Assembly: GCA_937891465.1 (NCBI GenBank)
Contig: CALAHF010000017.1
Location: forward strand, 43,929-107,928
Source: an uncultured Verrucomicrobiales bacterium
Lineage (GTDB): Bacteria > Verrucomicrobiota > Verrucomicrobiia > Verrucomicrobiales > DEV007
Direction of reading: 5' to 3'
Length of the DNA stretch: 64,000 bases
In this document: piece after piece, positions 47,223 to 56,188 of the stretch
Numbering within the stretch: position 1 is the first letter of the stretch
How the letters are laid out: the number at the start of each line of letters is the position of its first letter
The notes under the pieces: generated by a model
What the model saw: the letters and a program-made list of their open reading frames with translations, nothing else
Database searches by the model: none
What the model was told of the DNA's origin: nothing
Program-made: the position numbers and the translations under genes

Positions 47223-47978
47223 ATGAGTCAGCCAAACAATTTTCAGGATCGAATCGTCGTCGTCACCGGATCAGGTCGCGGAATCGGAAAAGAAATCGCA
47301 CGCCGCTTTGTCCAGGCGGGTGCGAAAGTTGCGGTCGTTTCGCGGACCGAGGCGAATTCGTCGTCCGCAGCTGAAGAACTCAATGCCGAAGGTCCTGGAT
47401 CCGCCAAAGGCTACGCCGTCGATATCTCAGATTACGATGCCGTTCAGGAATTCGGAAAACAAGTCACGGCTGATCTCGGAAAGGCCTCGATTTTGGTAAA
47501 CAACGCTGGCGTGACCCGCGATGGTCTCGCCCTGCGCATGAGCGAAGATGATTGGGACGTGGTTTTGGATACGAATTTGAAAGGTGCCTTCAACGCCGTG
47601 AAGGCATTCCAGCGCGGCATGTTGAAAGAACCCGATGCACGGATCGTGAACATCAGCTCCGTGATTGGCCTGATGGGAAATGCCGGCCAGGCAAACTACG
47701 CGGCATCAAAAGCCGGTCTCATCGGCTTCACCAAAGCCCTCGCCAAAGAATTCGCTGGTCGCAGAGTGTGCGTGAACGCCGTTGCCCCCGGATTTATCCA
47801 GACGGACATGACCTCTGACCTCGACGAAAAACAGACCGACGGTATTTTGCAGAATATCCCGCTCGGCTTTCTCGGTAGAGTCGATGACATCGCCAACGCG
47901 GTGCTTTTCCTCGCCAGCCCAGAGTCGGGTTACATCACCGGTCAGGTTCTTACGGTTGATGGCGGAATGGTCATGTAA
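47223..47978 (+). CDS. fabG: 3-oxoacyl-ACP reductase
   Basis: Short-chain dehydrogenase of fatty-acid synthesis that reduces 3-oxoacyl-ACP with NADPH. It has TGSGRGIG at residues 15-22, NNAGVTRD, the catalytic triad S145/S146, Y159 and K163 (NYAASKAG), and the FabG-specific VAPGFIQTDMT and YITGQVLTVDGGMVM. The 251-residue length is typical. No acpP, fabD or fabF flanks it, so it is either a stand-alone FabG or a paralogue with another substrate. I chose ATG 47223; TTG 47181 is upstream in frame. Confidence 0.9.
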   Translation: MSQPNNFQDRIVVVTGSGRGIGKEIARRFVQAGAKVAVVSRTEANSSSAAEELNAEGPGSAKGYAVDISDYDAVQEFGKQVTADLGKASILVNNAGVTRDGLALRMSEDDWDVVLDTNLKGAFNAVKAFQRGMLKEPDARIVNISSVIGLMGNAGQANYAASKAGLIGFTKALAKEFAGRRVCVNAVAPGFIQTDMTSDLDEKQTDGILQNIPLGFLGRVDDIANAVLFLASPESGYITGQVLTVDGGMVM

Positions 47979-48005
47979 ATCGAAAGCGCCCTTCCCTTTT
48001 CTGAC

Positions 48006-48695
48006 ATGCCACACATCATTCGCCTCACCGATTTTGTCGCCGAAACGACAAATTGGATTACTGAAAAAATCGTCGCCGCTCAAGTCGATCCCACGGGGAT
48101 TTTTCGCCTGAGCCTTTGCGGAGGCGGAACCCCGCGCCCGATTTACGCGGCGCTTGCAGCCCGCGATGACATCGATTGGACCCGCGTTCTCATCACTTTT
48201 GGTGACGAACGCGCCGTTGCGCCGGATTCGGATCAATCCAATTACCGGATGGCCAAAGAAACCCTGCTCGATGCCGCCAACGTTCCCGCCGCCAACGTGT
48301 TGCGGATCGCTGGCGAACTCGATGCTGAAGAAGCTGCCTCACGTTGCGATCAGCAACTGTCTAAACTCGCCCAAATCGCAGGCGAGCCGATCTTCGTTCA
48401 CGATCTCGTGCTGTTGGGAATGGGAGACGACGGCCACACCGCCTCGCTTTTCCCCGACACCAAAGCCCTCGCCGAGACCGAAAAAAGCGTCGTTCCGAAT
48501 TTCGTCGATAAGTTCGACAGTTGGCGGATCACCTTCACCTACCCGCTGATCGATGCCGCCAAAGAAATTGCATTTCTCGTAAACGGCGAAGCCAAGCATC
48601 CCATGGCCGAAACCGTTCTCGCCGGAAACCCCGATTTCCCCGCCTCCGTCATCACCGAAAAAGCAGGTGATCGCGTGACGTGGCTGATCGGATAA
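48006..48695 (+). CDS. pgl: 6-phosphogluconolactonase
   Basis: Second step of the oxidative pentose phosphate pathway; hydrolyses 6-phosphogluconolactone. DevB-type signatures: RLSLCGGGTPRPIYAAL, ITFGDERAVAPDSDQSNYRM, LLGMGDDGHTASLFP and FTYPLIDAAKEIAFLVNG. The 229-residue length is normal. Lies 27 bp after fabG on the same strand; no zwf or gnd is seen in the window. Confidence 0.93.
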   Translation: MPHIIRLTDFVAETTNWITEKIVAAQVDPTGIFRLSLCGGGTPRPIYAALAARDDIDWTRVLITFGDERAVAPDSDQSNYRMAKETLLDAANVPAANVLRIAGELDAEEAASRCDQQLSKLAQIAGEPIFVHDLVLLGMGDDGHTASLFPDTKALAETEKSVVPNFVDKFDSWRITFTYPLIDAAKEIAFLVNGEAKHPMAETVLAGNPDFPASVITEKAGDRVTWLIG

Positions 48696-48726
48696 TCCCA
48701 AGGAAGGACGCCTTTCCAAGCGCCCA

Positions 48727-48769
48727 CGAAGCAACCCTGTTGGTTCATCGAACAGCCCTGTTAGTTCAA
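48727..48769. repeat. 43-bp interspersed element, direct-oriented variant
   Basis: Left arm CGAAGCAACCCTGTTG and right arm AGCCCTGTTAGTTCAA carry CCCTGTT in the same orientation, and the right outer bases are decayed. It lies between the convergent pgl gene and the next gene, 6 bp from the latter's stop. Confidence 0.8.
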
Positions 48770-48775
48770 AAAAAT

Positions 48776-49270
48776 CTACGCAGCGCGCTGACTGCCTGGG
48801 CGTGGGCGCGTGACCATGTCGATGAGGCCGCGGGCTTTTGAGCGACCTTCGGAAGACAATGTCAGTTCTTTGGTTGAGCCGACGAGATAAGATCGACCGG
48901 TCAATCCACCGAGCGCGGACGTGATGTGCGCAACGCGAGGTCGGCCGCATTCTTCGATCATGTCGTTGATGTCTCGACTTGAGAAGGTCGTTTGAGACAA
49001 ATCATCGGATAAGACAACGGAAGCAAGCAACGCCTGATCAGCGAGCGTGAAATCGTAATCGCTTTCAAGATCGCCGAGCGTCTGGCGGGCGAGGTCAGCC
49101 AAGGTCGGTTCCTTTGTCGCTGAAACACGAGGTGCATCGAGATCGACGGACACTTCGGATTGCCGGCGAATCCGCAACGCGAGTTGGAGATGAGAATTCA
49201 ATTCTTCTAACTGATCCAATTCGAGGTCGGCAAAGCCGAGCGCTAATTCTGTGAGATCTTTTCGAGTCAT
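48776..49270 (-). CDS. Hypothetical 164-residue protein, possibly winged-helix
   Basis: No family recognised. The N-terminal 40 residues look helical (ELALGFADLELDQLEELNSH). The second half has the pattern of a winged helix: FSSRDINDMIEECG, ITSALGGLTGRSYLV, and KELTLSSEGRSKA, with a short basic tail. It may be a small DNA-binding protein. No signal peptide. It diverges from the accessory patch that follows. Confidence 0.6.
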   Translation of the reverse strand: MTRKDLTELALGFADLELDQLEELNSHLQLALRIRRQSEVSVDLDAPRVSATKEPTLADLARQTLGDLESDYDFTLADQALLASVVLSDDLSQTTFSSRDINDMIEECGRPRVAHITSALGGLTGRSYLVGSTKELTLSSEGRSKARGLIDMVTRPRPGSQRAA

Positions 49271-49408
49271 GACCTCAAGTTTATTACGAAAACCGTCATT
49301 TCGCGAGGTCTTTTTCTATTTTCCACTTTACAACTTGAGAAAAAAATGAGATTAAAGTCTTTAGTTTGAGAAACGAACACATTCCAAGCTGAGAACACAC
49401 ACTATAAT

Positions 49409-49603
49409 ATGAACACGAACGATCAAAATAAGGGAGCTTCTTCCACCAAACTTCATCACACTGGCGGCAGAAACGGGACTGCAGGGCAGTTTTTATATAT
49501 CAGAAATGCTGATCACGAGAAATCAGCGGGAATGAAATGGGTCCGAAATGCTTTTAGCAAAGCTACCCTGGGAGCCGTCCGCGCCCTTACTCAAAATCGC
49601 TGA
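49409..49603 (+). CDS. Possible 64-residue hypothetical ORF
   Basis: Open frame MNTNDQNKGASSTKLHHTGG, ending RALTQNR, in the 372-bp gap between the 164-residue gene and the FRG gene. A perfect TATAAT lies directly before its ATG (49403-49408), which is too close to be the promoter of this frame with a normal leader. No Shine-Dalgarno. Basic and Gly-rich, no family recognised. It may be untranslated leader of the FRG gene. Nothing else is visible in 49271-49642. Confidence 0.25.
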   Translation: MNTNDQNKGASSTKLHHTGGRNGTAGQFLYIRNADHEKSAGMKWVRNAFSKATLGAVRALTQNR

Positions 49604-49642
49604 GATAACTTGAGTTTAATTTGATAAACACAAAAACACGGC

Positions 49643-50407
49643 ATGAGAGATATTGAAACTACAGAAATTTACAACGTTCAGGGATTCGTTGAGGAAATCG
49701 CTCCTACTTTAGGATTCCAACGTCAGCCGATCTATCGCGGCCAAGCGGATCTCGGCTGGGAAATCATTCCCACCCTGCTTCGTGAAGACGTCGCTCAATC
49801 TGAATTTAAAGATTGGACGGAACTTGAGGCATCGCTCATTTTTCGATTCAAGCAGCGGGCGAATCGTGGCGATTTCGGCGGTCACGAACCGGAGACGGAA
49901 TTGGAGTGGCTGACGGTTGCTCAGCATTTCGGTCTTCCTACGAGATTTACGGCGTGGAGCGAAAATGCTCTGGCCGCGCTTTATTTTGCCACCGAAATGC
50001 GGGATGATAAAACGGATGGCGTCGTTTGGCGGTTGCTTCCGGGAGATCGCAATCTCACGGTGACTCAAGATTTTGAGCAAATTCCGGAGCGCCCTCAAAT
50101 TTATCATCCGAAGCACTCAAGCCCGGAGTTCCTCGCTCAAAAAACGTGCTTTCTTTCTCATGCTTTGCCTGAGTTTGACACCAAGCCGCTCTCATTTGAG
50201 GATCATTTTGAGAATACAACGGAAGATCTCGTGCACCTGTGCCAGATCGTGATTCCGCATGACGCCAAACGTGGTATTCGCCAGCAGTTGACCGGAATGG
50301 GAGTTGATTCACGGACGTTATTTCCCGGACTTCGCGGATTGTGCGATACGATCAAAGAAGAAATCTACGCGCACACCGATTCCTACGATTGGGTATTCGC
50401 GACGTGA
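49643..50407 (+). CDS. FRG-domain protein
   Basis: A single FRG domain (PF08867, named for the F-R-G motif): YRGQADLGWEIIPTLLRE near residue 30 and AQHFGLPTRFTAWSENALAALYFA near residue 95, then IVIPHDAKRGIRQQL. The 254-residue length is a complete stand-alone FRG protein. The function is unproven; FRG proteins are often found in defence islands and beside mobile elements, and this one sits in a patch of broken accessory genes. No signal peptide or membrane segment. Confidence 0.85.
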   Translation: MRDIETTEIYNVQGFVEEIAPTLGFQRQPIYRGQADLGWEIIPTLLREDVAQSEFKDWTELEASLIFRFKQRANRGDFGGHEPETELEWLTVAQHFGLPTRFTAWSENALAALYFATEMRDDKTDGVVWRLLPGDRNLTVTQDFEQIPERPQIYHPKHSSPEFLAQKTCFLSHALPEFDTKPLSFEDHFENTTEDLVHLCQIVIPHDAKRGIRQQLTGMGVDSRTLFPGLRGLCDTIKEEIYAHTDSYDWVFAT

Positions 50408-50429
50408 TTCGCGACTCAGCGGTTGTAAA

Positions 50430-51034
50430 TTACTGAGCTGCCAGGACGGCAGCTTTGTCTGCTACGGTCATTTTCGTAGACTTGGACATTTGTGCTAAGA
50501 CCACCGTTTTGACCGGAGAATTAGCGACGATCAATTTTTTTAACGAGGCACTGCTGATTGGGATATCTAAATCAGTAAGACTAGAAACGAGCACTCCGCT
50601 GCTAACTTTTCCGTCGCCGACAGCAAGGCGTCGAGGTCAGCACTTTCTAAAGGGGGATCTCGTTTGAGAACTGCGGTTAAAGCATCTCCATCCAGGGGAA
50701 GCAATTCAAGCAAACCCAAAAGCAAGTCAGCGGAAGAGAGGCTTTCACCATCGATCAACCCCAGTGGATCAGAAGGAGGAGGCGATCCGCCGATTCCGCC
50801 TGTAGGCGCGCTTTCCCCAAAAATTTCCCCCTGTTCTTTGAGCGAAAATTGCGACAAGGTCTTCGCCAAGCTGCGCACATAAACCATATGCTGATCCGCA
50901 GTGCCTCCAGAGCTGATAGCGATTTTGGAAGCTAACCACGCAGCAGATTCTTCTGAATTTGTAATTTGCGCTCGAAGATTCGAGCCAAAAAACACAAAAC
51001 AAATCGCAAATATGATTTTTGAGAGGGAACTCAT
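50430..51034 (-). pseudogene. Secreted hypothetical protein, frameshifted
   Basis: Starts with a signal peptide (MSSLSKIIFAICFVFFGSNL, then RAQ) and an acidic, Pro/Gly-rich region (APTGGIGGSPPPSDPLGLID). The frame then reads LESADLDALLSATEKLAAEC and stops at 50567. In a shifted frame the same strand continues as GDGKVSSGVLVSSLTDLDIP, then ISSASLKKLIVANSPVKTVV, ending at a TAA at 50430-50432, with Leu-rich repeats of the same style as the first half. The break lies near 50615-50630. One base was probably lost, so the gene is likely dead or misread. Family unknown. The 50408-50429 strip between it and the FRG stop is empty. Confidence 0.55.
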
Positions 51035-51146
51035 AATCGCATTCCAGGTTCCATAATTATAAAATCAAGTGAAATCACTAAATAATTTAGACGCTCTCGT
51101 TTCGAGTCGCGAACCAAATCGGGATTCACGCTCCCCTGACTGAGGT

Positions 51147-51812
51147 TTACCAGAAGCCGCTATGCCCACCAACGACGCGCTGATAGTTCTTATAGGCGAG
51201 AAATCCGAAAAGGAACCCGAGCCACAATTGCCCTGTCATCAGACCTAAGACGGCAACGGCTCCGGCCACGACCATCCCAACCTTAGGAACAATGCCCGGA
51301 TTTTTGTTCGCCATGAAACCTGCGAATATTTGCCCACCATCGAGCGGCATGACGGGCAACAAATTCATGATCGCCCATCCGATGTTCACAAATAACATCG
51401 TAAAAATAAAAACGTTCGCTGGTTCCAACCAGCCGACTCGAACGGAGTTCCACGAGATCGACGGTGATAGAAAAAAGAGAAGTGCCACCGAGCCGAGTAG
51501 CAAACTCGCCGCAGGCCCCATCGCAGATACGAACATAGATTGTTTACGAGTCAAATAACCGGAACCGCTACACAGACCTCCCATGCCGTAGAGCGTGATT
51601 TCTGAATGTCCATGACCGCAGCGCCGACGCGCCCACGCGTGCCCCAGTTCATGAAACAAAATTGAGACGAGGATGATGAGCGACGAGATCACAAATGCGA
51701 TAGGCCCCGCGCGACCAGGCTCCCCAAGATAGCCCATCCCCAGAAAGACGGTGAGCAACCAGAACATCCAATGAATTCGGACTGGGAAACCAAAGAGGAC
51801 AAATTTCAGCAT
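51147..51812 (-). CDS. M50-family site-2 protease-like membrane protein
   Basis: A small intramembrane metalloprotease of the M50 type. The zinc motif HELGH lies at residues 54-58 in a transmembrane helix, and NLLPVMPLDGGQ near residue 155 supplies the third ligand (LDG). About six hydrophobic segments are visible. No PDZ, CBS or signal peptide is fused, as in the minimal YwhC/SpoIVFB-like group. Such proteases cut membrane regulators; the target is unknown. Confidence 0.88.
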   Translation of the reverse strand: MLKFVLFGFPVRIHWMFWLLTVFLGMGYLGEPGRAGPIAFVISSLIILVSILFHELGHAWARRRCGHGHSEITLYGMGGLCSGSGYLTRKQSMFVSAMGPAASLLLGSVALLFFLSPSISWNSVRVGWLEPANVFIFTMLFVNIGWAIMNLLPVMPLDGGQIFAGFMANKNPGIVPKVGMVVAGAVAVLGLMTGQLWLGFLFGFLAYKNYQRVVGGHSGFW

Positions 51813-51868
51813 GGCGGTGGCGGATAACTTGCCAAAACATTGTAGGCGCGTCGAGTATTTAAAATACT

Positions 51869-54348
51869 ATGACTCGAAATTCATTTAATTTTCTTAAAAT
51901 TATAGAAAACCATCCTATTAAAATAAATCTGGACGGAAAACTAATTTCTGATGCAATAATCTTCTCTTTTCTACGCTGCAATCGTGCGAAAAAGTCCTCT
52001 CCCGCAATGAATTTCTCTCCCGCTGATTGTATCGCTGAAAAAGCCCCCTTTGAAGCATTGCGGACAATTCATGACCCTGAAGTGGTTGATTTGGTGCAGG
52101 ATTTGCAAAAACGAGCCGATCACCCCTTGTTCTTGTGAAGGGACCGCGCGGAGTCGGTAAAACAACTTTGGTTCAAAGCGGTTTAAGCTCACGGCTTTCG
52201 CGCCTGAGCAATCGATTTCGCCACGCACAAATTTCTGTTAAGATCGACGACACCGCCACAACGCTCGCGAACCAATGTATAAGGGAAATTTGAAGCCATC
52301 ATCCTGATTTGAATCGTCACATCGTGACGCGGTCTTCAGTAGCTCGAAAGCAACGCGCCCAACTTCTCGAACTAGCGATTTCAGATCCAGTTCGATCTGG
52401 AAAACAGCTATTTACGATTCTTCGCGGCTTCGAAAAAGGAGTGACGTCAAAACTGCGAGACGTGCGTTTCATGCTACACATTGACGGGCTGGAGCGACTT
52501 TACGAAAACCGCGTTGGCGAGACGGACAATCCTTTTGTCCCGGTTTTTGGGCCCGCTGTGGACCCGTTTGGTTTCATTCGTGAAATCATGGGCTCAAAGT
52601 CAATTTTGGTGGTTCTCGGATATCGCGATTGGGTTCGTGAGAGTATTCGCAAGGCGCTGGTTCGCAGCAAAATCACCAACAACAAAACACTTCGTTACGC
52701 AGTTGATTGGCCCACCGAAACGAAGGTTTCTTCGGTTATCACCCGTACCATTTCGGAATCAAAAATCGGAGGTGAAGGCTATCATGCCTCCGAAATTACA
52801 GCGAAGTTGATGCGGGATTTCTCGATGGCCTCGCCCTCGTGTGCCCAAGACCTTCAGGGAGTTCTCGCCACTGCGGGAAGTGAAAATGAGCTCGATGGCT
52901 ATCTGAGTGACACGGTGGAAAACTATTATCAATCGCTTCCCGATGAAATTCAGGGAGGCGTTGCGCGCATCGTCCAACGCTTCTCTGAAGGCGCGCGAAC
53001 AATACCGGCACGGGAGGTGGCGAACGATCCTCATCTGTGGAGTATCGCAAATGAAATGGCGAACGGTGGATTCCTTTGACTTTTTGGACGCTCTCTTGAT
53101 ACTGCTGAATTCAGCTTGGTTTCGAGTGACATTTTTAAGTCTTGGGATCGCGCGATAAAGTGGAATACTGCGACCAACGCAACCACATTTGCCGATGTGC
53201 GTCAGACCGACCAATTCGAAAATCATGCCTTATCGTGGAACAGCACCGGCCGCGATCCGGATCTCTTGTTGCATGTCGATCAGTCTTTGGATCGTGCCGT
53301 AAAGTTGTTGGCTCAGCATGCTGAAGAACCGATGCTGAGTCCGCTCGCGAAGGAATTTCTCGAAGCCTCGGTCGACGCCTCAAGACACCGTATTCGAGGC
53401 AGAAAAGTGATGCGCCAAGTGGGTTATCCGGCACTGGCCGCCCTTTTCGTCATTGGCTTGGCTTATTTTGCCGTCTCTCATTATTCCGGAAAATCAGACA
53501 AATCTGTTGGCAAACCAATTGTTGAAATTACAGCCCCTTCAGGACTCGCCTCGTCTCCAAAAACCTCCATTCAAACAACCATTCCTGCAGTCGGTGCGGT
53601 TGTAACGGTATTGGAACCACCGTCAGCACCGGTAATTCAAGCCCTGTCTCAAAAACCAATTTCAAAGCCTGTTTTAGATCCGGAACTGATGGACCTTGCC
53701 GCTCGAATTTCAGGTATTAAACCGCCAAAACCAGCCCTGAAACCTGTTAACAAAACAGCGCCAAAACCGAAAATCAAAAAAGCACCAGCGCTTTCGATTC
53801 CTGATGGATTGACGGCTCAATCCACAGCGGGAGAGATCACTACCTCAGTGGAGTATCACCTCGCTGACCGAAAAATAGATCGCGCACTTGAATCGATCTA
53901 TTTTCTTTTCGCCCGAACGGATTTAGAAACCGGAGCGATCCGCCCAAGCGCAAGCGAGCTGCGACGACTCAGCGTCAGTCTCGGTAAAATCCCGATGCTT
54001 CAGGGCGATCAGAAAGGGGTAAAATATGGTTGGAAAATTGGGCTCGCCAACTCTTCGCGCGGCGTCGATGCAATTCCAGCAGATGTCCGGCTCCTGATGG
54101 CAAGGACTGCAGCGAATGCCAATCGCAATGAAGAATCGACCGCGATCTTATTTGACTCCAGAAATAACGTTTCTGCGGCAATGACCAACGCGGCAAGTGC
54201 GATTCTTAGTCTTGAGTTTGGCGACGATTCAGCGAAAACGGCGGCAGCTCCACAAAACGATTTCACCCTGATTTCAAATCTACCGGTCTCCGATGAAGTG
54301 AAATCAACGCTCCGTGAGAGCACTATTGTTGCCAATTTCAGGCAATGA
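51869..54348 (+). pseudogene. P-loop ATPase with membrane helix, broken by a frameshift and two in-frame TGAs
   Basis: One gene is visible across several pieces. The N-terminal part (more likely starting at ATG 52007, MNFSPADCIAEKAPFEALRT) runs to a C4 tract at 52122-52125, where one C seems lost. In the next frame GPRGVGKTTLVQSGLSSRLS is a Walker A P-loop. In that same frame a TGA at 52291-52293 and another at 53077-53079 interrupt the protein, but the sequence on both sides continues without further shift to 54348. It includes FMLHIDGLERL (Walker B-like) and ILVVLGYRDW, then a transmembrane helix (VGYPALAALFVIGLAYFAVS) and a Pro-rich linker. The architecture resembles a STAND-type or P-loop sensor ATPase. 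Family not assigned. Confidence 0.7.
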
Positions 54349-55768
54349 TATCGTGGATAACTTTTCCGTGCACATCAGTCAGACGAAAATCCCGCCCGGC
54401 ATATCGATAGGTCAGTTTTTCGTGATCGAATCCAAGCAGCTTTAAAATCGTCGCGTGTAAATCGTGAACGTGAACTCGGTTCTCCACCGATTTGAAACCA
54501 ACTTCATCAGTCGCCCCGTAGTTCATTCCACCTTTCACGCCACCGCCCGCCATCCACATGGTGAATCCGTGATGATTGTGATCGCGCCCCAGCTTGGTAT
54601 TGGCGGCATTGGCCCCCGGAGTTGGAAGCTCAACCGTTGGAGTTCTGCCAAATTCCCCGCCCCAAATCACGAGTGTTTCTTCCAGCAAACCGCGCATTTT
54701 TAAATCCGCTAACAGAGCCGCAATCGGTTGATCACTCTCCCCGGCAAGCCGCCCGTGCTCTCTAGCGATTTGCGAATGACTGTCCCAGGGTTGTCCCGCG
54801 CCATGCCACACCTGAACCATTCGCACGCCTCGCTCAATCAGCCGGCGGGCGATTAACATTTGTCGGCCCTGCACGGTTCGCCCGTATAAATCTCGAACGT
54901 GATCGGGTTCTGTTGAGACATCAAAAGCATCAGTCGCCTCCATCTGCATTCGATACGCCAATTCAAACGAATGAATCCGCGCTTCCAAATTCGGATCCGG
55001 CTGCCGCACTTCTTTGTGCTCCCGATTCATTTCCTGAACAAAATCAAGCTGTTTGCGCTGCAAATCCCGAGGCGTTCGTGCGTTATCAATATCAGAGATC
55101 AATTTGGAAACGTCCTCACTCTTAGTGTCGACATGCGTTCCCTGGTAGGCTCCCGGGAGAAAGGCATTCCGCCAGTTTTGCGTTTCAACGATCGGAACTC
55201 CGCCTGGACAAAGAGAAACAAAACCCGGTAAATTCTCGTTTTCTGTTCCTAAACCGTAGGTAATCCATGAACCCATACTCGGACGCACCAGCGAAACCCG
55301 CTCGGCTCCCGTATTCATCAGCATCAACGACGGCTCATGATTCGGCACGTTCGCATACATCGAATTAATCACGCACATCTCATCGGCCGCCGCACCAGCC
55401 ACGTGTTTAAAAAGGTCACTCGCCCACATTCCGCTCTGACCATATTGGCGAAATTCAAACGGCGACTGCATGATCGTTCCCGTCTTTCGCTCTGTCCTTA
55501 ACGGATCGCCAGGCGCGGTTTTACCGTGGTATTTCGCAAGCCCGGGTTTGTAATCAAAAGTATCGACCTGGGATGGGCCGCCATTTGCAAAAATGTGAAT
55601 GACTCGCTTCGCCCGCGGATTGAATTGCGAATCTCGCGAAGCAAGCGGGTTGAGTTGTCGATCAGACCCTATTGAATCGTGAGACGTACCCAGCAACGCA
55701 CCCAAACCGAGCGAGCCCATGCCCATTCCGGATTGCCGAAGAAAATTTCTGCGATCGATAACATCCAT
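54338..55768 (-). CDS. DUF1501 protein with Tat signal
   Basis: Secreted DUF1501 protein, a sulfatase-like fold of unknown activity. Twin-arginine leader (VIDRRNFLRQSGMGMGSLG), then the family core: RVIHIFANGGPSQVDTFDYK, LPGFVSLCPGGVP, VWHGAGQPWDSHSQ, LVIWGGEFGRTPTVE and GRDHNHHGFTMWMAGGGVKG. The length of 476 residues is normal. It normally works with the PSCyt1-DUF1549-DUF1553 protein, here two genes upstream on the same strand. Residues 30-45, just after the signal, are encoded by a complete 43-bp element. The last 11 bases of the gene overlap the convergent broken ATPase. I chose the ATG at 55768; the frame continues 13 codons upstream. Confidence 0.9.
   Translation of the reverse strand: MDVIDRRNFLRQSGMGMGSLGLGALLGTSHDSIGSDRQLNPLASRDSQFNPRAKRVIHIFANGGPSQVDTFDYKPGLAKYHGKTAPGDPLRTERKTGTIMQSPFEFRQYGQSGMWASDLFKHVAGAAADEMCVINSMYANVPNHEPSLMLMNTGAERVSLVRPSMGSWITYGLGTENENLPGFVSLCPGGVPIVETQNWRNAFLPGAYQGTHVDTKSEDVSKLISDIDNARTPRDLQRKQLDFVQEMNREHKEVRQPDPNLEARIHSFELAYRMQMEATDAFDVSTEPDHVRDLYGRTVQGRQMLIARRLIERGVRMVQVWHGAGQPWDSHSQIAREHGRLAGESDQPIAALLADLKMRGLLEETLVIWGGEFGRTPTVELPTPGANAANTKLGRDHNHHGFTMWMAGGGVKGGMNYGATDEVGFKSVENRVHVHDLHATILKLLGFDHEKLTYRYAGRDFRLTDVHGKVIHDIIA
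55637..55679. repeat. 43-bp element inside a coding sequence
   Basis: Exactly 43 bp: left arm CGAAGCAAGCGGGTTG, centre AGTTGTCGATC, right arm AGACCCTATTGAATCG. It encodes codons about 30-45 of the DUF1501 protein (HDSIGSDRQLNPLAS on the minus strand), in the linker after the Tat signal. Confidence 0.8.
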
Positions 55769-55822
55769 TCTGTTTTCTGAATCTACCGTTACGCAACGGC
55801 AATTCAAACGGATCGCCGCTCC

Positions 55823-56179
55823 TCATCGCGCCAATTCAATTCGCGTCACTCGAGTTGATCGCGGAAGCGTGATGAACGCCGGCGCTTCCTCCAGCAAGCC
55901 CAACGATGTGATTGGAATTTTGCCTTCCCGAACCACTCCCGCATCCGTTCCATGCATCAGAACCGGAATGAATCCACGCTTCAAATTACTGAGAACCAGC
56001 AGCTGGTTCCATGAGATTCCATTTTCGCCCACCTCAAGATTTTCCGAAAGATAAGGCGCAGCGACTTTAGGAAGAACGAATTCGACCTCCGTGTAAGGCT
56101 GAGAACAGTTCCCGCAAAAATAAATCCGCGGGTTCAGCGGGGAGCCACAGTAATCGCAGCGCCTGACATCTAATTCCAT
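55823..56179 (-). CDS. Zinc-ribbon protein of 118 residues
   Basis: An N-terminal zinc ribbon (C8-D-Y-C11 and C22-G-N-C25), then about 90 residues of unknown fold with SWNQLLVLSNLKRGF and PVLMHGTDAG. Similar N-termini occur in front of CPBP-type membrane proteases, but here no membrane part follows; the gene may be a trimmed relative. It sits between the PSD1 gene (9 bp upstream) and the DUF1501 gene (54 bp downstream), so it is probably part of that operon. Confidence 0.65.
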   Translation of the reverse strand: MELDVRRCDYCGSPLNPRIYFCGNCSQPYTEVEFVLPKVAAPYLSENLEVGENGISWNQLLVLSNLKRGFIPVLMHGTDAGVVREGKIPITSLGLLEEAPAFITLPRSTRVTRIELAR

Positions 56180-56188
56180 CGCATGACT

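Noticed and set aside
52291..53079. In-frame TGAs of the ATPase as recoded codons or selenocysteine
   Set aside because: TGA is the normal stop of many genes here (for example metG), no selenocysteine element is visible, and a C-tract frameshift in the same gene points to decay.
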